NCBI RefSeq assembly: GCF_009856355.1
Contig: NZ_WMEW01000020.1
Span: 1-49,579 of the forward strand
From: Halobacillus litoralis
GTDB lineage: Bacteria; Bacillota; Bacilli; Bacillales; Halobacillaceae
Direction of reading: 5' to 3'
Length of the DNA: 49,579 nucleotides
Shown here: piece after piece, positions 17,296 through 25,637 of the stretch
How positions within the stretch are numbered: the stretch's first letter is position 1
How the letters are laid out: each line of letters opens with the position of its first letter
The notes under the pieces: model-generated
Databases searched by the model: none
What the model was told of the DNA's origin: nothing
What the model saw: only the letters and a program-made list of their open reading frames with translations
Program-made: the position numbers and the translations under genes

Positions 17296-17346
17296 TTAAT
17301 TCCTACTCCTTTATGTTTAAATCTTCTACCTATATCCATGTAAAAA

Positions 17347-17378
17347 AAGCCTTCTGCCACAGGAAACGGGAGAGGCTT
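17347..17378 (-). promoter_or_regulatory. Hairpin with T-run in the cshA leader (candidate attenuator)
   Basis: Minus strand AAGCCT ... AGGCTT followed by TTTTT, 50 nt before the cshA start and downstream of its promoter. A competing small stem GAGA-AGCC-TCTC uses the 5' arm. The 6-bp stem with a 20-nt loop is weak, so this is a suggestion only. Confidence 0.3.
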
Positions 17379-17430
17379 CTCTGGTATCTGCCTGATAGAT
17401 TTATTCATCATAACATATTTAACACACTAT

Positions 17431-17459
17431 ATTCTACACATTTCCGCTATGCTTTTCAA
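17431..17459 (-). promoter_or_regulatory. SigA promoter of cshA
   Basis: Minus strand TTGAAA, 17-bp spacer, TAGAAT. It gives a leader of about 130 nt. Confidence 0.65.
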
Positions 17460-17512
17460 ACCCAATAATGATAAAATGATTAAAAACCGACCTATACCAG
17501 AGGAGGGCTAGA

Positions 17513-18430
17513 TTGGAAAAGCCTCCGGTGCATCCTTATTTAATTCTGTTTATCGGAGTGGTTTCCATATCCACCTCGGCCATTTTCGTCAAGCTTGCGG
17601 GCGACGCCCCTGCTTCAATGACGGCATTCTACCGGCTGCTGCTTGCCGCTGGTCTGATGGCCCCTTATGTATTATGGAAACATTCCGGTGAATTCAAACA
17701 CATCCATAAAAAAGATTGGCTCCTGGCCACGATCTCAGGAATTTTTCTCGCCTTTCACTTTATCTTCTGGTTTCAATCCCTAAAATATACATCCGTGGCA
17801 AGCTCCGTTCTACTCGTTTCCCTGCAGCCCGTCTTCGCTTTTACGGGCGCCTATCTGTTTTTCCGGGAACGATTCACTGTCGGAGCCATTCTCAGCCTTT
17901 TCATTACATTGATTGGCAGCGTCATCATTGGATGGGGGGATTTCCAGCTGAGCGGAATGGCACTGGCCGGCGACATTCTGGCGCTGCTTGGAGCGGTTAC
18001 GGTAACTGGTTACTTCCTGCTTGGTCAGAGCCTCCGCCAGCGGCTGTCCCTTCTCACCTATACACTGATTGCTTACGGAATGGCAGCCGTAACCCTCGGT
18101 CTCTATAACCTGGCCGCGGGCGTTTCCTTCACAGGATACTCCGGGGAACAATGGTTCATTTTCCTGGCCCTGGCCGTGATTCCGACCTTCTTCGGACATT
18201 CGCTGTTCAATTGGACACTGAGATGGTTGAGCGCCGCCTCCATATCCATGGCGGTTCTTCTCGAGCCGATCGGAGCGTCTCTTTTAGCTTACTGGATCCT
18301 CAAGGAATCCATTACATGGGTTCAGTGGCTCGGTGGATCCATCGTTTTATTCGGCTTGATGATGTTTATTTTAAGTACGACAAAGAAAGTCGAGCCTACA
18401 TTAACCCATGAAGTGAAAAAAGAACCCTGA
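17513..18430 (+). CDS. EamA-family (DMT) transporter
   Basis: A 305-residue protein with ten hydrophobic helices in two EamA repeats: STSAIFVKLAGDAPASMTAFYR in the first, LSAASISMAVLLEPIGASLLAY in the second. It resembles drug/metabolite exporters; the substrate cannot be read from sequence. TTG start with GGAGGG 5 nt upstream. It is followed after 49 nt by the DegV-type gene, which has its own extended -10. Confidence 0.88.
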   Translation: MEKPPVHPYLILFIGVVSISTSAIFVKLAGDAPASMTAFYRLLLAAGLMAPYVLWKHSGEFKHIHKKDWLLATISGIFLAFHFIFWFQSLKYTSVASSVLLVSLQPVFAFTGAYLFFRERFTVGAILSLFITLIGSVIIGWGDFQLSGMALAGDILALLGAVTVTGYFLLGQSLRQRLSLLTYTLIAYGMAAVTLGLYNLAAGVSFTGYSGEQWFIFLALAVIPTFFGHSLFNWTLRWLSAASISMAVLLEPIGASLLAYWILKESITWVQWLGGSIVLFGLMMFILSTTKKVEPTLTHEVKKEP

Positions 18431-18438
18431 ACCGAATC

Positions 18439-18447
18439 TGGTATACT
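18439..18447 (+). promoter_or_regulatory. Extended -10 promoter ahead of the DegV gene
   Basis: TGGTATACT, an extended -10 with no good -35, 32 bp before the start codon. Confidence 0.4.
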
Positions 18448-18479
18448 GGAAAGACGATATTTTGAGAGCAGGTGACTGA

Positions 18480-19334
18480 ATGACTACACAACTAATCATC
18501 GATGGCGGCGGAGATGTCGCGCCGGGAATGATGGAGAAGCACAATATTCTCTCTGTCCCTTTAAATATTCATTTCGGGGATGAGCATTATAAATCCGAGG
18601 AAACCATTGATCTGGAGACATTCTATACAAAAATGAGAAATTCAGACGAGCTTCCCGGGTCTTCTTCCCCGAGTCCGAATGATTTTTATGAAACCTATAA
18701 ACGCTTGGATCCATCTACAAATATCCTCGTCCTTGCCATCAGCCATGGACTGAGCAGCACGTACGAAAGTGCTGAAATCGGTAAAAACATGCTGCTTGAA
18801 GAAGAGCCGGACCGCCGGATCGCTGTCCTGAACACGAAAACAGCTTCCTGCGGCATCGCCCTCCTTGTAGATGAAGCAGGAAAGAAAATGGATGATGGGG
18901 TATCCTTCGATGAGCTTGTCGCCCACATGGAGGACCGCATCGAGAATACGATTACGCTGTTCATTTTGAAAACATTGGAAAACGTCATCAAAGGCGGCCG
19001 CCTCGATAAAGTCAAGGGCGCGCTCGCCAAGACCTTGAACATCAAGCTTCTAATGAAAGCAAGTGAAATCGGGGCTGTGGAAGTAACGGAAAAGGTACGG
19101 GGAAACAAAAAATCGATCCGCCGTTTCGTGGATCAGATCGGGGAATACGCCCATTCCTTCGAAGACCGGGTCATTGCCCTTTCCCATTCCAATGATGCAG
19201 AACGCGGGAATCAAGTGCTTCAGATGATCAAGGACCGCTATCCATTCAAGGAAAGCCTGTTTATGGATATGGGGCCGTTGATTGCTACTTATGCAGGTGA
19301 AGGCGGCCTCGCCATCGCCTTTTTCAAGGATTAA
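18480..19334 (+). CDS. DegV-family fatty-acid-binding protein
   Basis: A 284-residue DegV protein, the family that includes FakB subunits presenting fatty acids to the kinase FakA. Visible motifs are VLAISHGLSSTYESA (the Ser loop), LENVIKGGRLDKVKGALA and the C-terminal DMGPLIATYAGEGGLAIAFFKD. Unusually, the N-terminal motif normally of type TDSxxDLP reads IDGGGDVAPG. The usual TSQPS motif reads SSSPSP, so the fatty-acid carboxylate contacts may differ. Confidence 0.88.
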   Translation: MTTQLIIDGGGDVAPGMMEKHNILSVPLNIHFGDEHYKSEETIDLETFYTKMRNSDELPGSSSPSPNDFYETYKRLDPSTNILVLAISHGLSSTYESAEIGKNMLLEEEPDRRIAVLNTKTASCGIALLVDEAGKKMDDGVSFDELVAHMEDRIENTITLFILKTLENVIKGGRLDKVKGALAKTLNIKLLMKASEIGAVEVTEKVRGNKKSIRRFVDQIGEYAHSFEDRVIALSHSNDAERGNQVLQMIKDRYPFKESLFMDMGPLIATYAGEGGLAIAFFKD

Positions 19335-19340
19335 AAATAC

Positions 19341-19374
19341 AAACACCGTATGCCGGAGCCGGCATACGGTGTTT
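19341..19374 (+). terminator. Bidirectional terminator between degV-type and MFS genes
   Basis: Perfect 16-bp stem (AAACACCGTATGCCGG and its complement) with a 2-nt centre and T-runs on the plus strand. The two flanking genes converge on it. Confidence 0.95.
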
Positions 19375-19376
19375 TT

Positions 19377-20642
19377 TTATCCATGATAGGTTTCATAATC
19401 AGGCTGCGGAGAGAGCAGAGCCAGAACCACTGCGGTGACTGGAAACAACATGGTAAGCAGTATGATTTCCTGATAACCTCCAAGCCAGTCAAAAAAAATA
19501 CCGAAAGGAAGCGGCCCCAGAGCGGAACCAACGACCATCACGGTCTGAGCAAGCCCCTTAATGCTCCCTAGGTGGGCACGTCCGAAATAATTCGGCCAGA
19601 CGATGTTCAACACAATCCGCTCAAATCCGTTCACTACTCCCCATAAACAGCCAAAGCCAACAGCAGCCGCCCAGGAGTCCGTCACCAGCAGAAGCAGCAG
19701 CGTCAAAAGATGTCCGAAAAATGTAACGGCCAGAATATAGTGGACCTTGAACCGGTCAACAAGCCACCCACTGACAAAGGTGACCGGAAAACCGACCACG
19801 GCCATCAGCGTCAACACCATCGCTGCAACGCCGGCATCAAGACTGCGCAGTTCCATAATGGACACCATATGAAACGTAATCGCTGTATTGACGAGCGCAG
19901 GAACCGTTACACAAAACAAAATGAACCAAAAAGCCCTGGTGGCCATGGCTTCTTTCAATGTCCAGTTTTTTTCATTCCCTTCAACATTCGGATTTTTAAC
20001 CTCCTGCCCGTCTGAAGGTTTCCGGCTGCCATCAGGCACGTCGCCTGTATCTTCCGGCCGGTTTCTTACAAGGAAAAAGGCGAGCGGTACAAAAATCACC
20101 AAAAGAGCCGTCCCCCAGATCCCCCATGTCATCCTCCAGCCGAATGCTTCTATCAGCCACGTATTCAACGGGGGCAGCAGAGCGGAGCTTGCAAATCCTC
20201 CAACAGCCATGACGCTGAGAGCCCGTCCTCTTTTCCGGATGAACCATTGCGGAACGAGTGTATTCGGAATCAGCGTCATCGACCCCTGTCCGAACAGCCG
20301 GATCAGGAAGAAGCCGATGAACATCATCACTGTGCCTGATAAAAAAGCATTCCAGAAGAGTGCCAGTGCCAGACAAGTCCCGACAGTGATCATCATCACC
20401 CGCTGGCCGAAACGGTCAATCAGACGCCCCATCAAAAATAACGTCAGTCCTGCCGCCAGAGTAGCTCCGGAATAAATACCGGAGACAAGCGATCGTGTGT
20501 AATCAAAATCCTCTATGTAATAATCGATGAAAATGGAGATGGAATACGTCTGCCCCGGCCCTGAGAAAAACACGCTCAAACCCGCAATAAAAACGATCAC
20601 CCATCCATAATAAAAGGGTGATCCGTCTTTTCTATGATTCAT
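19377..20642 (-). CDS. MFS transporter (monocarboxylate/OFA-like)
   Basis: A 421-residue protein with twelve predicted membrane helices. The first cytoplasmic loop signature reads GRLIDRFGQRVMM. A long central loop (residues ~195-225) is charged (PEDTGDVPDGSRKPSDGQ). N-terminal FYYGWVIVFIAGLSVFFSGPGQTYS is typical of the oxalate/formate antiporter and monocarboxylate subfamily. The start overlaps the upstream hydrolase stop (ATGA), so the two are co-translated. Substrate unknown. Confidence 0.85.
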   Translation of the reverse strand: MNHRKDGSPFYYGWVIVFIAGLSVFFSGPGQTYSISIFIDYYIEDFDYTRSLVSGIYSGATLAAGLTLFLMGRLIDRFGQRVMMITVGTCLALALFWNAFLSGTVMMFIGFFLIRLFGQGSMTLIPNTLVPQWFIRKRGRALSVMAVGGFASSALLPPLNTWLIEAFGWRMTWGIWGTALLVIFVPLAFFLVRNRPEDTGDVPDGSRKPSDGQEVKNPNVEGNEKNWTLKEAMATRAFWFILFCVTVPALVNTAITFHMVSIMELRSLDAGVAAMVLTLMAVVGFPVTFVSGWLVDRFKVHYILAVTFFGHLLTLLLLLVTDSWAAAVGFGCLWGVVNGFERIVLNIVWPNYFGRAHLGSIKGLAQTVMVVGSALGPLPFGIFFDWLGGYQEIILLTMLFPVTAVVLALLSPQPDYETYHG

Positions 20643-21349
20643 GTTACCCCCTCCCGCTGAGCACTGCCGATAAACTCGAGCACTCTGTTGAACAGTTCGT
20701 CCCGGTCATCCCCGTGGCAGATAAGGTGCTTGGACTGCTTCAAAAAGACGACCTCTTTTTCTTCTGACGGAATTTCCTCCTCTAAATAATCCGCGGCTGC
20801 TTTAGGGACCATGCCGTCCAACTCCCCTTGGATAATCAGGACGGGGCAGGTCACTTCTCTTAAATAGGGACGTGTGAATTGAACACATTTCATGAATTCA
20901 ACGGTTGAGAACACGTAGGTGTCCCGGAGTTTCTTCTGATAGCGCCGGAACAGCTCATTGTCTGCCAGCACACCATTCCACGCATCTCCGGCCATCTCCA
21001 GCACATCCTTCACCATCTGCGGCAGGCTTACGTATTTTCCAGCAGCTGAAAGCAGCACGAGCCGGTCGATCCGGTATTTAGCTGTTAAATAAGCCGCAAT
21101 CATCCCCCCCATGGAGAACCCAACGATATACACTTCATTGTGTCGTTTCATCAAATCCAGAAGCGCCAGTTCAGCAGCTGCAATCCACTCCTGATAATAG
21201 TGACCTTCCAAGTCGAGATCCTCCCCATGGCCGGGCAGGGTCGGGTTGGTGATTTCCCAATCCGTTCTCGCTTCCAGAAAATCGACGAGCGGCTGCACTT
21301 CCTCCGGGCTTCCCGTATACCCGTGAATACACAAACATCCAATGCTCAT
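20639..21349 (-). CDS. Alpha/beta hydrolase (carboxylesterase-like)
   Basis: A 236-residue hydrolase. The nucleophile elbow is GFSMGG. The oxyanion motif is CIHGYTGSPEEV, the acid residue lies in QGELDGMVP, and the histidine in SKHLICHGD. It resembles small carboxylesterases of the Est30 type. The ATG at 21349 is chosen because GGAGG lies 8 nt ahead and the longer frame would start inside the yppG-type terminator. It forms an operon with the MFS gene through a 4-nt overlap. Confidence 0.88.
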   Translation of the reverse strand: MSIGCLCIHGYTGSPEEVQPLVDFLEARTDWEITNPTLPGHGEDLDLEGHYYQEWIAAAELALLDLMKRHNEVYIVGFSMGGMIAAYLTAKYRIDRLVLLSAAGKYVSLPQMVKDVLEMAGDAWNGVLADNELFRRYQKKLRDTYVFSTVEFMKCVQFTRPYLREVTCPVLIIQGELDGMVPKAAADYLEEEIPSEEKEVVFLKQSKHLICHGDDRDELFNRVLEFIGSAQREGVT

Positions 21350-21397
21350 AACCTTTTCCTCCGCATCCTGCAGTTTTTTCAATATGGAAGAAAGAAA

Positions 21398-21420
21398 ACG
21401 CGCTGACATCGGCAGCGCGT
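21398..21420 (-). terminator. Terminator of the YppG-like gene
   Basis: Minus strand ACGCGCTG-CCGATGT-CAGCGCGT followed by TTTCTTTCTT, immediately after the stop codon. Confidence 0.85.
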
Positions 21421-21804
21421 CTATTTGATCCCCTTCACAAAGGTGCCGATGCCTTTGACGATCGGACTGACTTGTTGAACGGTCTTCATCACCTGACCGG
21501 TGGTATTCATCATTTTATCAAAATCAAATTGACCCTCTTCGTTTTGAAAATAGCCGATCACACTCTTCCCTGCTGCTGCGGGTTGAAAAGAGGAGGGACC
21601 GCCTTCATTCCCGGTTTCAGTATAACCGGAGTAAGGGTTACTATTCACCTGGTAATACGGATAGCCGTAGGAGGCGCCTCCTTGATACGGATAGAAGGCA
21701 TTCCCCTGATAATAAGCCTGCGGGTAAGTATCCTGGCTGTACACAGGAGGAGCCGGATACCGGTACCAGTTCTCATAGTAAGGATAGGAATAATATGGGT
21801 ACAT
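21421..21804 (-). CDS. YppG-like Tyr/Pro-rich protein
   Basis: A 127-residue protein. The first ~65 residues are low-complexity and rich in Tyr, Pro, Gly, Gln and Asn (MYPYYSYPYYENWYRYPAPP), like spore coat proteins. The C-terminal part (GYFQNEEGQFDFDKMMNTTG, VKTVQQVSP-like) matches the conserved YppG domain. A role in the spore coat is inferred. No clear SigE or SigK promoter was found upstream. It is monocistronic between two terminators. Confidence 0.75.
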   Translation of the reverse strand: MYPYYSYPYYENWYRYPAPPVYSQDTYPQAYYQGNAFYPYQGGASYGYPYYQVNSNPYSGYTETGNEGGPSSFQPAAAGKSVIGYFQNEEGQFDFDKMMNTTGQVMKTVQQVSPIVKGIGTFVKGIK

Positions 21805-21894
21805 GACTGTGCCACCTTTAACGTATTTACTTCAGCCTATGACAAAGCCGGTAAAAAAGTGAGGCGCAATCGCCCCGTACGCGAAACGATAAAA

Positions 21895-21920
21895 AAACAA
21901 GTGACTCTCATCACTTGTTT
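21895..21920 (-). terminator. Terminator of the glutaredoxin-like gene
   Basis: Perfect 10-bp stem AAACAAGTGA / TCACTTGTTT with a 6-nt loop, followed on the minus strand by a T7 run. Confidence 0.9.
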
Positions 21921-21927
21921 CCTTTAT

Positions 21928-22206
21928 TTATGAAAAGTTAAATGAGTCCGCTTGGGCATATATATCTTCCCTCAACCCCAATACCTGCTGGAGTTTACGT
22001 TTCTGAAAGCCTAACACACGGTGATCATCGACAAAGGTGGCCGGGGTTCCGTAGACACCCTTCCCCTGAAGTTCCTTAAAATAAGTACGGTTTTCCGATA
22101 CGTTCCGTTCCTCAAAATCTATATTCCACTCATTCAGTAAATCCATGACCTGGTTACAAGAGGCACAATCGCGACTGGTGTACACAACAACATTCTGGTT
22201 TCCCAT
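21928..22206 (-). CDS. Glutaredoxin-like (YruB/NrdH-type) protein
   Basis: A 92-residue thioredoxin-fold protein. The redox motif CASC lies near the N-terminus (VVVYTSRDCASCNQVMDLL). The cis-proline is in YGTPATFVDDHRVLGFQ. It probably reduces disulfides or protein-thiol adducts in the cytosol. ATG at 22206 with GAGGAGGGG upstream is preferred over a start five codons earlier that falls in that site. A strong SigB-type promoter lies at 22251-22275, suggesting stress induction. Confidence 0.88.
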   Translation of the reverse strand: MGNQNVVVYTSRDCASCNQVMDLLNEWNIDFEERNVSENRTYFKELQGKGVYGTPATFVDDHRVLGFQKRKLQQVLGLREDIYAQADSFNFS

Positions 22207-22250
22207 GGCTCCCCTCCTCATGCCGGTTCAATAAACGTTCATACAGCTTT

Positions 22251-22275
22251 TTACCCTGATCCATTGAGTTTAAAC
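22251..22275 (-). promoter_or_regulatory. SigB promoter of the glutaredoxin-like gene
   Basis: Minus strand GTTTAA, 13-bp spacer, GGGTAA: consensus -35 and a 5 of 6 -10, about 45 bp ahead of the start. Confidence 0.75.
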
Positions 22276-22398
22276 GTCTATTCCTCACCTATATTTACCA
22301 CATATCCTTTATCTTTAATCCCCCTTTTTCCCCATAGAGGAAAAGGAATTCCCTCCCCTTATCCCGAAAGGAAATAAAAACAAAATGGAGGCGGTTCT

Positions 22399-23490
22399 AT
22401 GACACATACGTATGTATTTACAGGTTTCCCCGGTTTTCTGGCAGTTGAGCTTCTGAAGGACTTGTTCCGCACCCGCCGGGTGGAGCATATCTACCTTCTT
22501 CACTTATCTCATACTGAAAAGGAAGCCCGCAGGCGGCTGCTTGACTGTCTCGAGGATCCAGCCGTGGATCCGAGCCGCATCACCCTCCTGAGCGGGGACA
22601 TTACAAAGAAAAATCTCGGGCTCGATGCGAAAACGGCTCAGAAGCTGAAGCAGGAGCTCACTCATTTTTATCACCTGGCTGCCCTATATGATCTGGCCGT
22701 ACCTCTCGCTCCTGCGCTTCAGGTAAATGTCCAGGGGACACGAGAAGTCCTCCGCTTTCTGCAAGGCTGCACCGGATTGAACCGCTGCTTGTATTTCAGT
22801 ACCGCCTACGTGTCCGGCAGAAGACAAGGGCCCGTTTATGAACATGAACTGGAGCATAATCATGGTTTCAAGAATCATTATGAATACACGAAATATGAAG
22901 CAGAAAAGCTTGTACGCGAATACCGGATTCTGCCCATAACCATTGTCCGGCCGGGAATCGTTGTCGGCCATACACGGACAGGTTCGACAGCGAAGTTCGA
23001 TGGCCCCTACTATATCTTGAACCTGCTGAATGTACTGAAGTCCCTTCCTGTAGTCCCTTATTTCGGAAAAGGAAAAGCACGGGTGAATCTCGTTCCGCAC
23101 GATTATGTCGTCCAGGCAGCCAATGTTCTCACCCACCTTCCGGAAAGAGAAGGAAAAACCTATCACCTGACAGACCCTCATCCCTATACGGCAAAGGACA
23201 TCTATCATCACTTCACGCACTTGTATGCTGATAAACAGCCTCATCTGACGGTACCCCTTTCAGCTGCCCGCCAGCCGTTAAAGCTGAAACAAATCCGCAG
23301 AAAGCTCGGCATTCGAAGAGAAGCGCTCGACTACTTTGAAACCGGCGCTGATTATGAGGCATCGAATGCGGAGAACGATTTAAAGTCTTCCGGCCTGTAC
23401 TGCCCGGATTTATTCTACTATACGCAGCCCCTTATCCGTTATTATGAGGAACATAAAAACGATCCAGCCAAACATGCCTCTCTATTATAA
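22399..23490 (+). CDS. Extended SDR oxidoreductase (male-sterility type NAD-binding)
   Basis: A 363-residue Rossmann-fold protein. The cofactor motif is TGFPGFLA at residues 8-15. The active-site serine region is LYFSTAYVSG and the YxxxK motif is YEYTKYEAEK. GTREVLRFL and ITIVRPGIVVG are typical of the NAD-binding-4 (fatty acyl-CoA reductase-like) group. It most likely reduces or epimerises a fatty-acyl or sugar-nucleotide substrate; the actual substrate is unknown. GGAGG lies 7 nt before the ATG. Confidence 0.85.
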   Translation: MTHTYVFTGFPGFLAVELLKDLFRTRRVEHIYLLHLSHTEKEARRRLLDCLEDPAVDPSRITLLSGDITKKNLGLDAKTAQKLKQELTHFYHLAALYDLAVPLAPALQVNVQGTREVLRFLQGCTGLNRCLYFSTAYVSGRRQGPVYEHELEHNHGFKNHYEYTKYEAEKLVREYRILPITIVRPGIVVGHTRTGSTAKFDGPYYILNLLNVLKSLPVVPYFGKGKARVNLVPHDYVVQAANVLTHLPEREGKTYHLTDPHPYTAKDIYHHFTHLYADKQPHLTVPLSAARQPLKLKQIRRKLGIRREALDYFETGADYEASNAENDLKSSGLYCPDLFYYTQPLIRYYEEHKNDPAKHASLL

Positions 23491-23515
23491 ACAAGATAAA
23501 GCTCACAATTGGAAA

Positions 23516-23553
23516 ACAAACAGAAGCTGGAGGACGCCCTCCAGCTTCTGTTC
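23516..23553 (-). terminator. Bidirectional terminator between SDR and ABC-F genes
   Basis: Perfect 13-bp stem CAGAAGCTGGAGG / CCTCCAGCTTCTG with an ACGC loop at 23521-23550, touching the ABC-F stop codon. T-rich sequence follows on the minus strand. Confidence 0.85.
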
Positions 23554-25387
23554 ATTCAGCCGCTTCTTCCAGCCAGCTTTCATACAACGCCTCCAGCCTG
23601 GCATCAAGCTTCTGTTTCTTCTGTTTCAGCCTTTCCACTTCTGAAGAAGGTGCGTTCTCCAGTTCCTTCTCCAAACGGGCGCCCTCTTCTTCGAGCCCCG
23701 CAATCTGATCTTCCAATGAAGCGGTCTCTTCCACAGTTTCAGGGGGCAGCTCCTTTTCAGCTTCCTCTTCTTTCTCATCCGGCCAGTGGTGCTTCGTCTC
23801 TTCATACGTCCCCGAGTACCGGTATCCTCTGCCTCCGGCCAGATACATCGTCTCCTGAAAGCACCGGTTGAGAAAATGACGGTCATGGGAAACCCCGATC
23901 ACCGTGCCGGAGAAGCGACCAAGCGCTTCTTCCAAAACCTCCTGGGATTCAATATCCAGATGGTTGGTCGGTTCATCGAGCAGCAGTACATGAAGGTCCT
24001 GCTGCATGAAGATGGCGAGCTTCAGGCGCATCTGTTCCCCGCCGCTCAAATGACGGATCTTCCGGAAAACATCATAGCCGTAAAATAAAAAACCGGCCAG
24101 CTGACTGCGCGCCTCTCCTTCTGTTACACGGATAGAGGTGCGGTAAAAATCGATCATCCGCTGATCTGGGTCCGCCTCCTTGAGCGGATGTTGAGGAAGA
24201 TAGCCGATTTTCATTCCAGGTGCCCGTTTGATAGTCCCTTCATCCAGCCGTTCCTCTTCAAGAAGGAGGCGGAGCAGTGTAGACTTTCCACTGCCATTCG
24301 ATCCGACAACGGCCAGGCGGTCCTGATACCGGACGTGCAGGTTGAACCCTTTGAGAATGACGGACTCCCCATAGGCCTTTCTTCCGCCATCCACGATAAA
24401 GACATCTTTACCTGAACGGCCTCCCGCTTCGAGGGAAAGCTTCATTCGTTTCGGATCCATGACAGGCTTATCGATTTTCTCCATCCAACCCAGCGCACGC
24501 TCCATACTTTTCGCTTTTTTGAACAATTTTTCGCTTGGAGGGGAAGCCTCATTCGCCCACTGTCTCAACCGGCGGACCGCATCCTTCATTTTCTTGATCT
24601 TTTTCTGCTGTTCTTCATAATGGTGAAAATCGATCAACAGCTTTTCTTCCTTCTGCTTTTCAAAGGACGAGTAATTCCCCTTATAACTTTCCACGCTTCC
24701 GGAATCAAGATCCAGAATATCCGTGACCACACGGTCGAGAAAAAAACGGTCGTGGGAGATGATGCAGAGCGTTCCGGGATATTGCTGGAGAAACCCTTCC
24801 AGCCACTCGACTGCTTTCAAATCCAGATGGTTGGTCGGTTCATCCAACAGCAGCACATCCGGCTTTTCCAGCAGCAGTTTCGCAAGACCAAGCTTCGTCT
24901 TTTCTCCCCCGCTCAACGTATCGAAGGGCTGATCGAGGAGATGGTGGACCTTTAACCCGTGTGCCACCTGACGAATGGAAGACTCCACCTCGTAGCCCCC
25001 TCGGTCTGCAAACTGCTCCTGCAGGCTGCCATACCGCTCAACGGCTTCCTCCATATGTTCTGGAACCATCATTTTCTGTTCCAGCGCTTTCATCTCTGCC
25101 TCTATTTCCAAAAGTTCCTGAAAAGCTGATCGCAGATATTCCCGGCCGGACCGTGTCCAATGGGACGGCATCTGTTTTAAGCATCCGATGGCGGCTCCCT
25201 TCTGGATAAATACGTCGCCCCCATCGACCGCTTCTTCTTTGGTCAGAATATTGAACAAGGTGGACTTCCCACTTCCGTTCCTTCCGACAAGACCGACACG
25301 CTGGCTTCCTTTAATTTCCATGTTCAAGTTTTCAAATAAAATTTCGCCGCCAATGATTTTATAGATATGTTTAAGGGTTATGATCAA
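23552..25387 (-). CDS. ABC-F family ATPase (antibiotic-resistance or translation factor type)
   Basis: A 611-residue protein with two ABC domains and no membrane segment. Domain 1 has Walker A GRNGSGKST, signature LSGGEKTKLGLAKLL and LLLDEPTNHLDL. Domain 2 has Walker A GSNGSGKST, signature LSGGEQMRLKLAIFM and LLLDEPTNHLDI. The inter-domain linker holds the P-site tRNA interaction motif region (HHYEEQQKKIKKMKDAVRRL). A C-terminal coiled coil spans about residues 540-605. ABC-F proteins act on the ribosome; several displace antibiotics. The upstream leader with ORF and terminator supports an inducible resistance role. TTG start with AGGAGG 8 nt upstream. Confidence 0.92.
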   Translation of the reverse strand: MIITLKHIYKIIGGEILFENLNMEIKGSQRVGLVGRNGSGKSTLFNILTKEEAVDGGDVFIQKGAAIGCLKQMPSHWTRSGREYLRSAFQELLEIEAEMKALEQKMMVPEHMEEAVERYGSLQEQFADRGGYEVESSIRQVAHGLKVHHLLDQPFDTLSGGEKTKLGLAKLLLEKPDVLLLDEPTNHLDLKAVEWLEGFLQQYPGTLCIISHDRFFLDRVVTDILDLDSGSVESYKGNYSSFEKQKEEKLLIDFHHYEEQQKKIKKMKDAVRRLRQWANEASPPSEKLFKKAKSMERALGWMEKIDKPVMDPKRMKLSLEAGGRSGKDVFIVDGGRKAYGESVILKGFNLHVRYQDRLAVVGSNGSGKSTLLRLLLEEERLDEGTIKRAPGMKIGYLPQHPLKEADPDQRMIDFYRTSIRVTEGEARSQLAGFLFYGYDVFRKIRHLSGGEQMRLKLAIFMQQDLHVLLLDEPTNHLDIESQEVLEEALGRFSGTVIGVSHDRHFLNRCFQETMYLAGGRGYRYSGTYEETKHHWPDEKEEEAEKELPPETVEETASLEDQIAGLEEEGARLEKELENAPSSEVERLKQKKQKLDARLEALYESWLEEAAE

Positions 25388-25420
25388 TTTCTGTTCCTCC
25401 TAAAGGCGTATTAAGAGCAC

Positions 25421-25456
25421 AAAAAAAGCCAGAGGTCCCGTTACCTCTGACTTTTG
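25421..25456 (-). terminator. Leader terminator upstream of ABC-F
   Basis: Minus strand AAAGTCAGAGGT-AACGGG-ACCTCTGGCTTT followed by TTTT. It sits between the leader ORF and the ABC-F start, so it must be bypassed for expression. Confidence 0.85.
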
Positions 25457-25499
25457 TTCATGCGTATTGAATCAGGTATGAGACATTACAGATTCCTAT

Positions 25500-25604
25500 T
25501 CAGCTGTCATTTTTGGACATACGTGTCCCGTTGACGGCTGAAATGTGAATAATTGCACGACGCAGATAATTCAATTGATAATCAAGCGCATGCATCTGTA
25601 ACAT
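25500..25604 (-). CDS. Leader peptide of the ABC-F attenuator (34 aa)
   Basis: A 34-codon ORF in the ABC-F leader, starting MLQMHALDYQ, then LNYLRRAIIH, ending RMSKNDS. AAGGGGGTAGGAAG precedes the ATG. There is no hydrophobic signal and no similarity to a structural protein, so it is probably a sensing ORF at which drug-stalled ribosomes alter leader folding. It is too short to appear in routine ORF lists. Not tested. Confidence 0.7.
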   Translation of the reverse strand: MLQMHALDYQLNYLRRAIIHISAVNGTRMSKNDS

Positions 25605-25637
25605 CTTCCTACCCCCTTCGCCTTTAGTATTACGTCT

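Larger units (their letters stand above)
25400..25627 (-). promoter_or_regulatory. Attenuator leader of the ABC-F gene
   Basis: The transcript leader contains, in order, CTAAAGGCG (25619-25627), a 34-codon leader ORF, a terminator hairpin, then CGCCTTTAG (25400-25408) abutting the AGGAGG site of the ABC-F gene. The first and last blocks are perfect 9-nt complements and could sequester the ribosome binding region. Inside the leader ORF lie nested stems TTCAGC...GCTGAA and GGACA-CGTA-TGTCC. The arrangement matches ribosome-mediated attenuation known for antibiotic-resistance genes such as vmlR-type ABC-F. The mechanism is inferred. Confidence 0.7.

Noticed and set aside
21805..21890. SigE or SigK promoter ahead of the YppG-like gene
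   Set aside because: AATACGTT resembles a SigE -10, but the ATA-containing -35 is at the wrong distance.
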